Part shown: piece after piece, positions 26,235-35,800 of the stretch
Numbering within the stretch: position 1 is the first letter of the stretch
Layout of the letters: every line of letters begins with the position of its first letter
Virus record (IMG/VR): IMGVR_UViG_3300033994_001077
Span: 1 to 40,163 of that record
DNA: 40,163 nucleotides
Reading direction: 5' to 3' (one strand)
Source: a virus
Notes under the pieces: model-generated
Told to the model about the DNA's origin: nothing
Databases searched by the model: none
Seen by the model: only the letters and a program-made list of their open reading frames with translations
Translations under genes and position numbers: made by a program

Positions 26235-26241
26235 ATAAATA
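26235..26241 (-). promoter_or_regulatory. TATTTAT element before the 68-aa gene
   Basis: Minus-strand GATATTTATAGAA lies 13 nt before the ATG at 26221, in the gap after the hub gene. Confidence 0.35.
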
Positions 26242-26268
26242 TCTAATAAAGTGAAAAACTTCGTGAAT

Positions 26269-29200
26269 TTACTTAATTCTAAAGTAAATAACCTGATTAG
26301 GATATAAACCTAACTCCGCCATTAAAGGTGCCGACATCGACATACCACATTTGGTTGATTTTGGTCCACTACTTATAGGACCTTGAGTTACCGTTGTACC
26401 CGTAAAAGTATAACTTGGATTTAACGTATAAACCTTAGAATTTTGAACATTAGGATTTATAAACTCGGTAACCCCTCCCCTAATGGTTACAGCGTCCACC
26501 GCAGTTAAATCAAAATGAGTACTATAGAATTTATCTTTTTGATTAATCTCAGACCATTTTAAACCATTTGCAATGTTCATAGTTGTATCACCATCTAATA
26601 TATTTTCATCTCCACCAGCTTTTATAACTCTTGTTCTTAACCACGTACCACTACCTTCATGAACAAATGACGGATTGTCAATTTTTTGAATTAACTTTTC
26701 ATCATTGAAACCGTTGAATGGAACCCCAAATGATGTCATTCCAACTACAGTATTCGTATTACTACCTTTTGTTATACTTTCATTGTTAATATTAATTCCA
26801 CCCCTATCGGTAGCGTACGTTATATCATTTTCTCCTTTTACAACTTCATCATTTTTTGCGTTAGGTTTCTCGTCTTGTTTCAATACCGCTAATGCTCTTG
26901 ACATTAATTTATCAAATAATACTCTATAACTCGAAACAAAAGAATCTGTTGGGTCGGGTAGAGAGGTGTATGGAATTCTTGTTCCAGTAAATCTTGTACT
27001 AATTGAATTTCCCCTAATGTCATGACTAACTTCAGTTATCCAATACGAACCTCTAAACATTGGAATGTTTTTTAAATAGAAGAACATTGTTGGTTGTATC
27101 ATAACATTACCCATACATGTCACTTCACATCTATATGACGCTTGTTTATAATAATCAAATAAACTAACATCGACATTATATCCACCAGCCCCTGACTCTG
27201 ACCTAGCTAAATTTTCTAACACAACAAAAGATTCTGATGTATTTTTTAATGTTGCTTGGTCTAATGATACCCCTTTAAAAATACCTTGGTTTTGGTCACC
27301 AAAACTAACTTCAAATGCAACTACCTTATTAACCTTACTTAAATCATTTGTTCCAAAACCTTCCAATGTTGTAACAACTAATGGATTATTATTTGCTGAA
27401 CCAATAAAGAAACTATCATCGGAAAATCTATAAGTCTTACTTTCCATATCGGCCAAGTGTTTTGATGATTGACCAACTAATTGTATTATAATTTTTGGTG
27501 ATGATTCCTGATAATCAACTTCTAAAAATGTCCCAAATAAATTTTTTGCAACTTTTTTAGATGGTGTTATCCTACTTTTGTTATTTACATTTGTTCCATA
27601 AAAATTAACATATGCTGGTAACGCTCTCATATCTAGTCCGGTATCTTGAATTAACATTGATATCGCACCATATAAATTACTTTTTTGGTTTCTAGGGTCT
27701 AAAAGAGGTGTAATCTTATCAATATTTAAATAAAATTTATCTCCAATATCTCTATTAGCCTTATCTAAAAATAAAAATTCCTCTAATAATAATCTTTGAC
27801 CTATTGAATTACCGGATGTCCATTTATCATTAAATGATTTAAATGTATTATATTGTTCTAATTTCGTTTGACTAGTATTATATCCTTGGGATATTTTTAT
27901 TAATTTACTTTCATTTTGTTTTGTTATTCCATCTCTCTTACTTATTAGTGGTAATAGTTCATTTAAATAAATACTTAGTCTTTCATCGGCACCAGCGGCA
28001 CCATTTGTTACCGCTCCTGACTTTAAAATATTATCCCTAATATGTGTACTAAATCCAATATTAGTATTTAATCCTCCATTTTTTACATAACCAGCATAAA
28101 TTAAAACTAATGGTCTATACCTTAAAATATTATCTTCTGTTAATCTTACATCATTTGTGGGGAAGAAACTAAAATAGTATCCATCAATATCCTCTCCAAT
28201 GTATAATTTTATGAGATTTTGATTTGTAACGGTATTATCCGATGTGGAATATGGTTCAACGGAATATCTTATCAATGCATCAAATTTTCCCATACCGTAA
28301 AAAGTGTATGCGTCCATTTCTTTTGGATTCGATGAGGTAAATCTAATTATATTATCACTATCTAAAATAGATTGAGTTATTGTTTTTGCGTTTTCTTCCT
28401 GTCTATTTTTTAAATTATTAATTAATTGTTCAACACCTATACTATCATCACCCGATTGTTTTTTAACAACAGATAAATCTTTTAAGATGTATTGGAACTT
28501 ATCATAAGTAACATTTCTAAACAATTGTTGTGGTATCTCATCATTTGATTTTTCAGAAGCAAAATCTAAAAACATAGATTCAAAACTATCTAAAATTTTT
28601 GGACTAAATGTTCCAATTAAATCAATTACTTTTCTGTAATTTGTATCAACAGAAAATTTATCATCGTAATCATTATTTATCAAGTCTATACTTCTTGGGT
28701 ATTGAGAATATGATGCAAATGTTTTTCCCGAAAAAGAATCACTTATTGCATCATCTTGAAACCAAATTGTTCTAAAGTTATTTTGTTCAGCATCACTAAA
28801 GTTTTCAGGTAAATTTGAATTGTTATAAATACCTAAATAATTTTCATTTAAATTACCATTAGAAGGTAATAACGTATATGTTAAATCAGTTGAATTGTAT
28901 TTTGAGTTATCGGCAATAACTGACCAATAATTAATATCATTTGACGGTTTGTTCTTTGTATGTAAAATATGGCCAGAGTTCGTTCTAGAGTTGTATGATG
29001 TGTTACCCGATATTATATCGTATGTTACATAACCTTTTACTATTTGATTGTACAACGCCTGATATACTGGACTAATACCAACATTTGTGTTACCAGAATG
29101 AATAACACTAACGGTTGTTCCCGTTGTTGTGTTCTCTCTTGGTGTAATACTAAATGTAGTTAGATTATTACTAAAACCCGAAACCACTGCAGTTCCCGAT

Positions 29201-32200
29201 AATGGTGTTATTGGTGTTGATGACACAATAAAACTTGTACTTCCAAGAATACTTGTTACTATCGTATTTGGAACAAAAGAACCCGTACCCGAAGTAACAG
29301 TTACAGTCATACCGGTAATCAATCCGGTAGTTGATGGTACGGTTACGGTTGTTCCGACACTTGTAGCGCCGGATGCCGACACATATGTTGCGTTTGTTTG
29401 ATTTAAATTAAAAAATAAATTACCGTTTATTGGTTGGGTGATGTTACTTGAATTTAAAAACCCATCAAGGATGTCAACACCGTCTAATAGTTCTTTCTTA
29501 TACCTATGGTAGATTGAACCCCATTTTAATAATAAATGATAAGGAACAAAGTGTGTTGATGATATTTCTCTAAAAAGAGATGACATTAAAATTGTTTTAT
29601 TATCAAACGTGATTTTATCGTCTAAATTTAAAAACGGTAACGAATTTAGAAGTAAGTACGCCGAACCAGCATATTTTCCATATTGTTCATCTTTATTAAA
29701 ATCTGAGTATAATTGTTTATGGAAATATGGTGTATTTAAAATGCTAACTGTTGTTGTACCATCTTTATTAATCAGTTGTTTTCTGAACATATTATCCACA
29801 AATCGTTTTTCAATCCACGATTCGGGATTTGTTGGTGTCACTATAAATCCTACTGTTGAGTCAACACGATATATTCCCTCGTTTGATGTTCCTTCGTACT
29901 TTAAATCATCTATTGTAAATGTTGAACCAGTAACTTTAGGGTTCGCCGTACTGTTCTTTTTTAAATAACCCAAATAAGTATTTGAATTAAAAGGATAAAT
30001 GTTTGGTCTATATTTTTCAGGTTCATAGTTTTTTAATATTTCATTTATCTTATCTTCTGAATCAATAGACTTCTCGGTACCTAATCTTTCATTGTTTTCA
30101 AATTTAAACGGTGTATCAACAACATCTGCGATATACCCTGTTGTTGGTATATGGTCTCTAAAGTAATTAAATCTTTCGTAAGGAGATAATGATGGTAAAA
30201 GACCATTAAATGTTATTTGTTCTGTTGGCGTTGTTGTTCCATTTGGTATGACCGTAGACCTTACACCATTAATTAAACTTGGTATTCCAGTCATTTTTTT
30301 AACTAAATTAATTAAATCGGTATCATCCTTAATTATAGTTTCAATGTTTCTTTTTTCTTCTTTTACTAATAGACGTAAAAGGTCAGTATTAAAAGAATCA
30401 AATAGAGTTAAATATTTTGCTCTTTCGTATATTTCATAAACAAAAGATGCATTTGTTTTATCAGTATATGGAGCAACGTCAGTAATAATATCCACACCGG
30501 AAATATCGTTTATTGTTGAATAATCAATATCAGATTCAAACAAAAATTGAATCTCATTAACTGTAGGTTCTTTTTTAACGTTAGAATCTACCCTACCCGT
30601 AACAATTTTCATAAACTCCTCAACAAATTCAACTTCAGGCCATAAAACTTTATTACTTGATTTTAGTTTTTCTATAAGTTCGGGTTCACCGGGATATGCA
30701 ACAACATTCTGTTTACCCATGGATACGGGTTTTCTAACTTCAGGCCAAGGAAATATTGCGTCACCTTTATTTTCTTTACTTAGGTTACCAATAATTTTTG
30801 CTCTTTCTTTTGAGGAATCAAATGACCTACCATGGACATCTTTCATTAATCTAATATAAACCTCAGCATTTGCTAAAAGTATTGCAAAAATGTTTCTTAT
30901 TGTAGGTTCAAAACCAAATCCTTGTTTAGGGTCTTTAATGATGGTGTTCATTTGTTTTTCAACATCATCCTCAAGAATATTTCTTTGTTCTTCAAATGAT
31001 TTAATCACCTCATGTATATCGGAAATTAAATTATCAATACCAACTAATATTACACCATTTTCAATTTTTTTATAATAATCGGATATACCTTTGATTTTCT
31101 TTAATGCGACCTTTTTAAAATCCGCCCTAACCTTACTTCTATCTATTGCAGGTTTATTATTATCTTTCTTTATATCGTTTGTTAATAATGCAGAACTATT
31201 AAGTTCTTTGGTTCTAGATTCAATAATATGTTCTAAAGTACCTGGTGTGTCTTTTCCCAATAACTTTGTTGTGTCATTTTTTGATTTAATTTCATCAGAG
31301 TTATAATAATACCAATATTCATCGATATTATACACACCCGCACCGGATTCTTCTACAAGTTCGTTTGGTGTTATTTCAGCCAATCTTTCCAATGTTAAAA
31401 AGCTTTGTGATTTTTTTTTCGTATATGTAACATATTCGGTGTTTGATAGGTTTTTTTTTGCCCAAGCTTTTATTTGAGATTCAAATAAATTTAAAGTATC
31501 CCCAATTTCTTTTATCCCTTGGAATACCTTCATGTCAACGACACCGTTAAAAATTTGTTTTTCTAAAATCTTATCTAAAGATTCTGCAATATATCCAATG
31601 TCTTTTAATGTTTTAACCGGTTCATTACCTCTTATAAATGTACCTTTCGGAACTAATCCTCTACTTTCATATTGTTCATATATTGATTTTAATATTGAGT
31701 ATCCTCTTGAAGTTCTATCAATATTTTTAGTATATCTTCCCGTTGATTCGTTCCATTTTTTATCTTCTGTTTTTGAAACCATATACATGTATGGACAGTT
31801 AACAATTGCGGATAGTGGAATATCGTTTAAATATGCAAAAGTAGAACCTACAAATGTAGTCGCCACCTCAAAATTACCGTTAGATTCATTAAACTTAGAT
31901 GTAAATTTAGTCATATGTAAACGATACCTAATCGCTTTACCATAATAACCCTTTACGGTTAAATAAAATATTGGCCATGGAAGATGAAAAAACGCCTTAT
32001 ATGGTGAATCTTTTGCTGATTCAAATAATGTTTTACCTCTCACGTCAACAAAGTTTACCGATACTTGAGGGGTGAAATTTGCACCTTTTACCGATATAGA
32101 AATGGAATCAATACCAAAACTTTGTCCAGAATCATCTATAAATTGATTGGGGTCAAAATTTTTTACATTCCCATTGGCATCTCTAGGTTGTGCGGGGTTA

Positions 32201-32502
32201 TACGCTTCAGACCATGATGTATCAAAATTACCGTCCCCCGTTTGATTTTTTAAAAAATTAAAGTTTCCTTTTGCTATACTAAGAAGAGTGTTTCCTTGTC
32301 CACCATCAGCAATAAGAGTCGTTCTCGGAACTAAATCAGCCTCCAAGTTAACGAACATTACCAAATTTTCCTGCTTTATACCTCTAGGTTGAATAATTCC
32401 ATTATTATCAACAACACTATTTGGGTCAACATATATTAGGTTATTTTGGTCTACTTTTACAAGTATGTTCTCACTATTTGATAAATCTTTATTGTTCTCC
32501 AT
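26269..32502 (-). CDS. Giant baseplate hub / tail protein, 2077 aa
   Basis: Very large structural protein. The N-terminal 250 residues hold a hub-like beta domain (FGIDSISISVKGANFTPQVS, then FFHLPWPIFYLTVKGYYGKA and FEVATTFVGSTFAYLNDIPL). Near residues 1750-1880 is a gpD/gp27-like part (YRCEVTCMGNVMIQPTMFF, then FRGSYWITEVSHDIRGN). A Thr/Gly/Val-rich stretch around residues 1040-1115 looks like an inserted small beta domain. The C-terminus ends CGMSMSAPLMAELGLYPNQ. I saw no lysozyme or peptidase signature. It overlaps the gp53-like gene by 14 bases. It probably combines hub and spike-platform functions; the family is inferred from motif style and position. Confidence 0.6.
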   Translation of the reverse strand: MENNKDLSNSENILVKVDQNNLIYVDPNSVVDNNGIIQPRGIKQENLVMFVNLEADLVPRTTLIADGGQGNTLLSIAKGNFNFLKNQTGDGNFDTSWSEAYNPAQPRDANGNVKNFDPNQFIDDSGQSFGIDSISISVKGANFTPQVSVNFVDVRGKTLFESAKDSPYKAFFHLPWPIFYLTVKGYYGKAIRYRLHMTKFTSKFNESNGNFEVATTFVGSTFAYLNDIPLSAIVNCPYMYMVSKTEDKKWNESTGRYTKNIDRTSRGYSILKSIYEQYESRGLVPKGTFIRGNEPVKTLKDIGYIAESLDKILEKQIFNGVVDMKVFQGIKEIGDTLNLFESQIKAWAKKNLSNTEYVTYTKKKSQSFLTLERLAEITPNELVEESGAGVYNIDEYWYYYNSDEIKSKNDTTKLLGKDTPGTLEHIIESRTKELNSSALLTNDIKKDNNKPAIDRSKVRADFKKVALKKIKGISDYYKKIENGVILVGIDNLISDIHEVIKSFEEQRNILEDDVEKQMNTIIKDPKQGFGFEPTIRNIFAILLANAEVYIRLMKDVHGRSFDSSKERAKIIGNLSKENKGDAIFPWPEVRKPVSMGKQNVVAYPGEPELIEKLKSSNKVLWPEVEFVEEFMKIVTGRVDSNVKKEPTVNEIQFLFESDIDYSTINDISGVDIITDVAPYTDKTNASFVYEIYERAKYLTLFDSFNTDLLRLLVKEEKRNIETIIKDDTDLINLVKKMTGIPSLINGVRSTVIPNGTTTPTEQITFNGLLPSLSPYERFNYFRDHIPTTGYIADVVDTPFKFENNERLGTEKSIDSEDKINEILKNYEPEKYRPNIYPFNSNTYLGYLKKNSTANPKVTGSTFTIDDLKYEGTSNEGIYRVDSTVGFIVTPTNPESWIEKRFVDNMFRKQLINKDGTTTVSILNTPYFHKQLYSDFNKDEQYGKYAGSAYLLLNSLPFLNLDDKITFDNKTILMSSLFREISSTHFVPYHLLLKWGSIYHRYKKELLDGVDILDGFLNSSNITQPINGNLFFNLNQTNATYVSASGATSVGTTVTVPSTTGLITGMTVTVTSGTGSFVPNTIVTSILGSTSFIVSSTPITPLSGTAVVSGFSNNLTTFSITPRENTTTGTTVSVIHSGNTNVGISPVYQALYNQIVKGYVTYDIISGNTSYNSRTNSGHILHTKNKPSNDINYWSVIADNSKYNSTDLTYTLLPSNGNLNENYLGIYNNSNLPENFSDAEQNNFRTIWFQDDAISDSFSGKTFASYSQYPRSIDLINNDYDDKFSVDTNYRKVIDLIGTFSPKILDSFESMFLDFASEKSNDEIPQQLFRNVTYDKFQYILKDLSVVKKQSGDDSIGVEQLINNLKNRQEENAKTITQSILDSDNIIRFTSSNPKEMDAYTFYGMGKFDALIRYSVEPYSTSDNTVTNQNLIKLYIGEDIDGYYFSFFPTNDVRLTEDNILRYRPLVLIYAGYVKNGGLNTNIGFSTHIRDNILKSGAVTNGAAGADERLSIYLNELLPLISKRDGITKQNESKLIKISQGYNTSQTKLEQYNTFKSFNDKWTSGNSIGQRLLLEEFLFLDKANRDIGDKFYLNIDKITPLLDPRNQKSNLYGAISMLIQDTGLDMRALPAYVNFYGTNVNNKSRITPSKKVAKNLFGTFLEVDYQESSPKIIIQLVGQSSKHLADMESKTYRFSDDSFFIGSANNNPLVVTTLEGFGTNDLSKVNKVVAFEVSFGDQNQGIFKGVSLDQATLKNTSESFVVLENLARSESGAGGYNVDVSLFDYYKQASYRCEVTCMGNVMIQPTMFFYLKNIPMFRGSYWITEVSHDIRGNSISTRFTGTRIPYTSLPDPTDSFVSSYRVLFDKLMSRALAVLKQDEKPNAKNDEVVKGENDITYATDRGGININNESITKGSNTNTVVGMTSFGVPFNGFNDEKLIQKIDNPSFVHEGSGTWLRTRVIKAGGDENILDGDTTMNIANGLKWSEINQKDKFYSTHFDLTAVDAVTIRGGVTEFINPNVQNSKVYTLNPSYTFTGTTVTQGPISSGPKSTKCGMSMSAPLMAELGLYPNQVIYFRIK

Positions 32503-32815
32503 AATATAGGTTATACAATTCTACACTTCTTTTATAATCTTGTAAAGATACAACCAATGGAAATGGTATTCTCATTAAAGAATTATCAGGAATTGTGAAC
32601 TCAATACTTCCAACAGTTGGGTTAGCCATTAAAATTAACCAACCAAATATTGGTGTGTTATAATAATCTTGTGAAAGTTTATCTAACCTATCTTTACCTC
32701 TTTTATAAAAAACATACCTGTCCGTTGTTTTAATAGGTAATTCCAATCCAGGAACTATCCTAAATTTACCATCATCAATAAAAAATTGGTATCTATCAAA
32801 ATATTCTCTACTCAT
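32489..32815 (-). CDS. gp53: Baseplate wedge protein, T4 gp53-like (LysM-type)
   Basis: 108 aa. It contains the pattern of gp53 and related LysM-like baseplate proteins: RYVFYKRGKDRLDKLSQDYY, then PIFGWLILMANP and RIPFPLVVSLQDY. The family ties the wedge together and contacts peptidoglycan-type folds only in name. It starts within the TAATG that ends the 1635-aa gene and its own end overlaps the hub gene by 14 bases, so the three are translated as a coupled set. It is shorter than T4 gp53 (196 aa), but the core is complete. Confidence 0.75.
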   Translation of the reverse strand: MSREYFDRYQFFIDDGKFRIVPGLELPIKTTDRYVFYKRGKDRLDKLSQDYYNTPIFGWLILMANPTVGSIEFTIPDNSLMRIPFPLVVSLQDYKRSVELYNLYYGEQ

Positions 32816-35800
32816 TATGTTTTTCTATAGTAATTAAGTTTATTATCCTCCGCCTCTAAATTTTTTGCGTGTACTTTTTTTGATTCTGCGATAATTGTAT
32901 TATCAGTTTCTGTTGCGGTTACATTTATTTTAAATTTAATTTCTTTACTACTTTTTCTACTTTTGAAGGTTGTAAATTTAAATTTCTTTTTGTCTGTTGG
33001 TTCGTTGAATTTCTCAACTCTTTTTAATAATTTTTTTACATCTTTTTCAGAATATATACCACTATCTATTTTTAATAAACCACTATATGGTGCCGATGGT
33101 TTATTGTTAAAATAATTTTGAATTACTGTGTAATTTGTAAAAAGTAATTGTTTCATTATCTTTTCAAATTCTGGTTGTCCGACTGAAGGATTAACTACAT
33201 TAATTGTACTTGTTAAATCTTCATACATTTTTGGTGTATTTGTTTCAATATATTCAATACATGTTTTATACTCATTGTATATTAAATCAGATGTAAAACC
33301 AGATAATGTGGATGATGTTACTTTTGGTGTCTCAACGTAAGTGTCTTTTGCGAATTTCACAATGAAATTAACACTATCAAGAGACTTAACCAAACTATTT
33401 CTGTTTGTTTCAATTTCTGTTAATAGATTTCCATTACTAATTTCATCTAATGTTGTCTCAATTAATTTTTTAAAAAATGGTTTTAATATGTTTTGATTCA
33501 TATCAGTTAGTTTTGAACCGGATAGTTCTTTATCAAAACCTAACATTTCACATAAATAAGTTGTCGATGAATTATCGATAAATTTATCTAATCCCTTTCT
33601 AAATTTACCCAAAAATTCAGTAACTTCAGCACCTTTTTTTGTTAATCCAAATAACTGTAATGTTTTTCCCGGAGTTAAACTTGTTGATGTATAAACATCA
33701 TACTTATTTATCTCTCTATAATCTGGGTGTAATAGTAATGAACCAATTTCGGTACCGTATTTTGTAACAACATTATCATACGTACTAACATACTTGTCAA
33801 AATAGTTCTTGGTATTTGTAAACACTTCTTCAACATTCTTTGTATATATTAAATCAAGTCCATTTTGTCCTGCAGCAATATAACTTTCATTAATATTATC
33901 TGTATTAGCATTGGGGTCAGTACTTGGTGATTGTTCTTTTATTTGAGGTAGACTTTGTAAAAATTCTCTAGTAAACTTATCCGCTTTTTCACCTCCAATT
34001 GTTTCATTTGTTGCGATTGACCTTTCATCATACATTTCTGTATTTGCAAAAAAGTTAGATGATAACGCATTTTGTAATCTTTCAACCGGTTTTGATAATC
34101 CTTGACCGCCAATAAATGCAATTGAACATGTTACCGTTGCAATCATTGGTTGTACACCAATTCCTTCAGGATTTAAATCCCAAACACCTTCATCATATGA
34201 AATGTTTACATCTCTAATAATAATTTTAGAGTGATAAAAATCACCAATTCTTAAAACACAAACAGGTGGTGGACCGAAAGAAGTATTTCTAGCAGCGACA
34301 TCCGTTTGGTCAGCTATTCCCTTAACAGGTATGGTATCACCGGGTCTTATACATTGAAGCATAAATGTTAATCTAGCATTTAATCCTTCAGGTGTAGTTG
34401 AGTGGAATCCAGGGTGAAAATATTTTAATTTTTCCTTTAAAGATTTAAATTGAAGTGGTGATTCCTCCTCAAGTTTTTTAAAGTAATGACACTCAGAAAG
34501 AGTTTTCATAATGACTCTCTTCATTGGGTCAATTGCCGGTTTTCTTGATGGTCTACCCGGCACATTTATAGTTACAGGTTTAACCGGTTCAGGTGTTGGT
34601 GTTGGTTTTGGTTGTTCGGGTATTGGTGTTATTTTATAATCAGCACTAAATTTAGATTGTCTACAATAAAACGCAATGGGTGAATATTCTTTTAAACTTT
34701 TTCCATTAACTATTGTTTTTATAAATTCTTTTCCTCTACATATTTCTTCAGGTCCTTTTCCGTTAAAACTTTCACCATAATTGTAAGTATCAATTATTAT
34801 TTTACCTTCATAATCATAACCTAAAGATTTAAATGTATATTCTTTTTTAACTTGCATTGGAGTACCGAGTATAATTTCCCTCAATTCGGGTATCACAACT
34901 TTATCGTTATCTGAATTAGTTTTATTAACTGGTTTTATATCATTAATCCAGTCTATTTGGGGGTTAGAACCCGAAGCTTTAATTTTATCAAATACATCTT
35001 GTATTATACTATGACTTCTTCTTAATGAAAGTTTTGCATTATAATCGTCAGTATTAACAGATGAACATGACGATTCAATTTTTATTGTTATATCTTGAGC
35101 TGTCTTACCATTTAAATTAGTTTTTATTTCACTTAATGTTTTAATAAATGTTTCATAATTTGTTTGTGCGTCCGTAAAATATTTTGCTAATAGATTTTTT
35201 TGTTCAGTTACATCACTATCTGTAAATGACACCACAGGTGGTGTTGCTCCATTTGTTTTTTTTGAACCAAAAATATATCCGGTTTCTTTAATAATTTGAG
35301 TATCGGTTTTACCCGTCATAAATTGTAGAAGTGTACCAAGTGTATTTTGATATGTTAAAGATTGCCCCGAATATGATTGAAATAAATCACTATATTTCTT
35401 CGGTGATACTAATGTTTGTAAATTTGGTCCTGGTATATCATTTGCATATTTTAATATAATGTCTTTTGCTCCTCCTTTTCCCCCCGTATTATCACCAGAA
35501 CCAGTTGCGTTGAACATTTGTTGTAATGGGTCTACATTAACAGGACTATCAACCGCCGGCATATATTGTAATATCGTATCGGGTTCTTTATTATTATTTA
35601 AAAATGATTTAATTAATGAAATATCACTAGCATCTAAATTTGCATATTTTCTAATTAACGCATAAAAATCTAAATCTATACAACCAGCGAAAAACGCATT
35701 TATGTAATTCTCAGCCTCATCATCACTCATGTTTTTAAACTCTTCTCTAACTAATAAGTTTAAAATACTTGGGTGGTCAACAACCACTTTAAATGATAAC

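Noticed and set aside
29129-29401. Plus-strand open frame opposite the hub gene
   Set aside because: It is an antisense shadow of the Thr/Val-rich inserted segment, without a plausible leader or family pattern.
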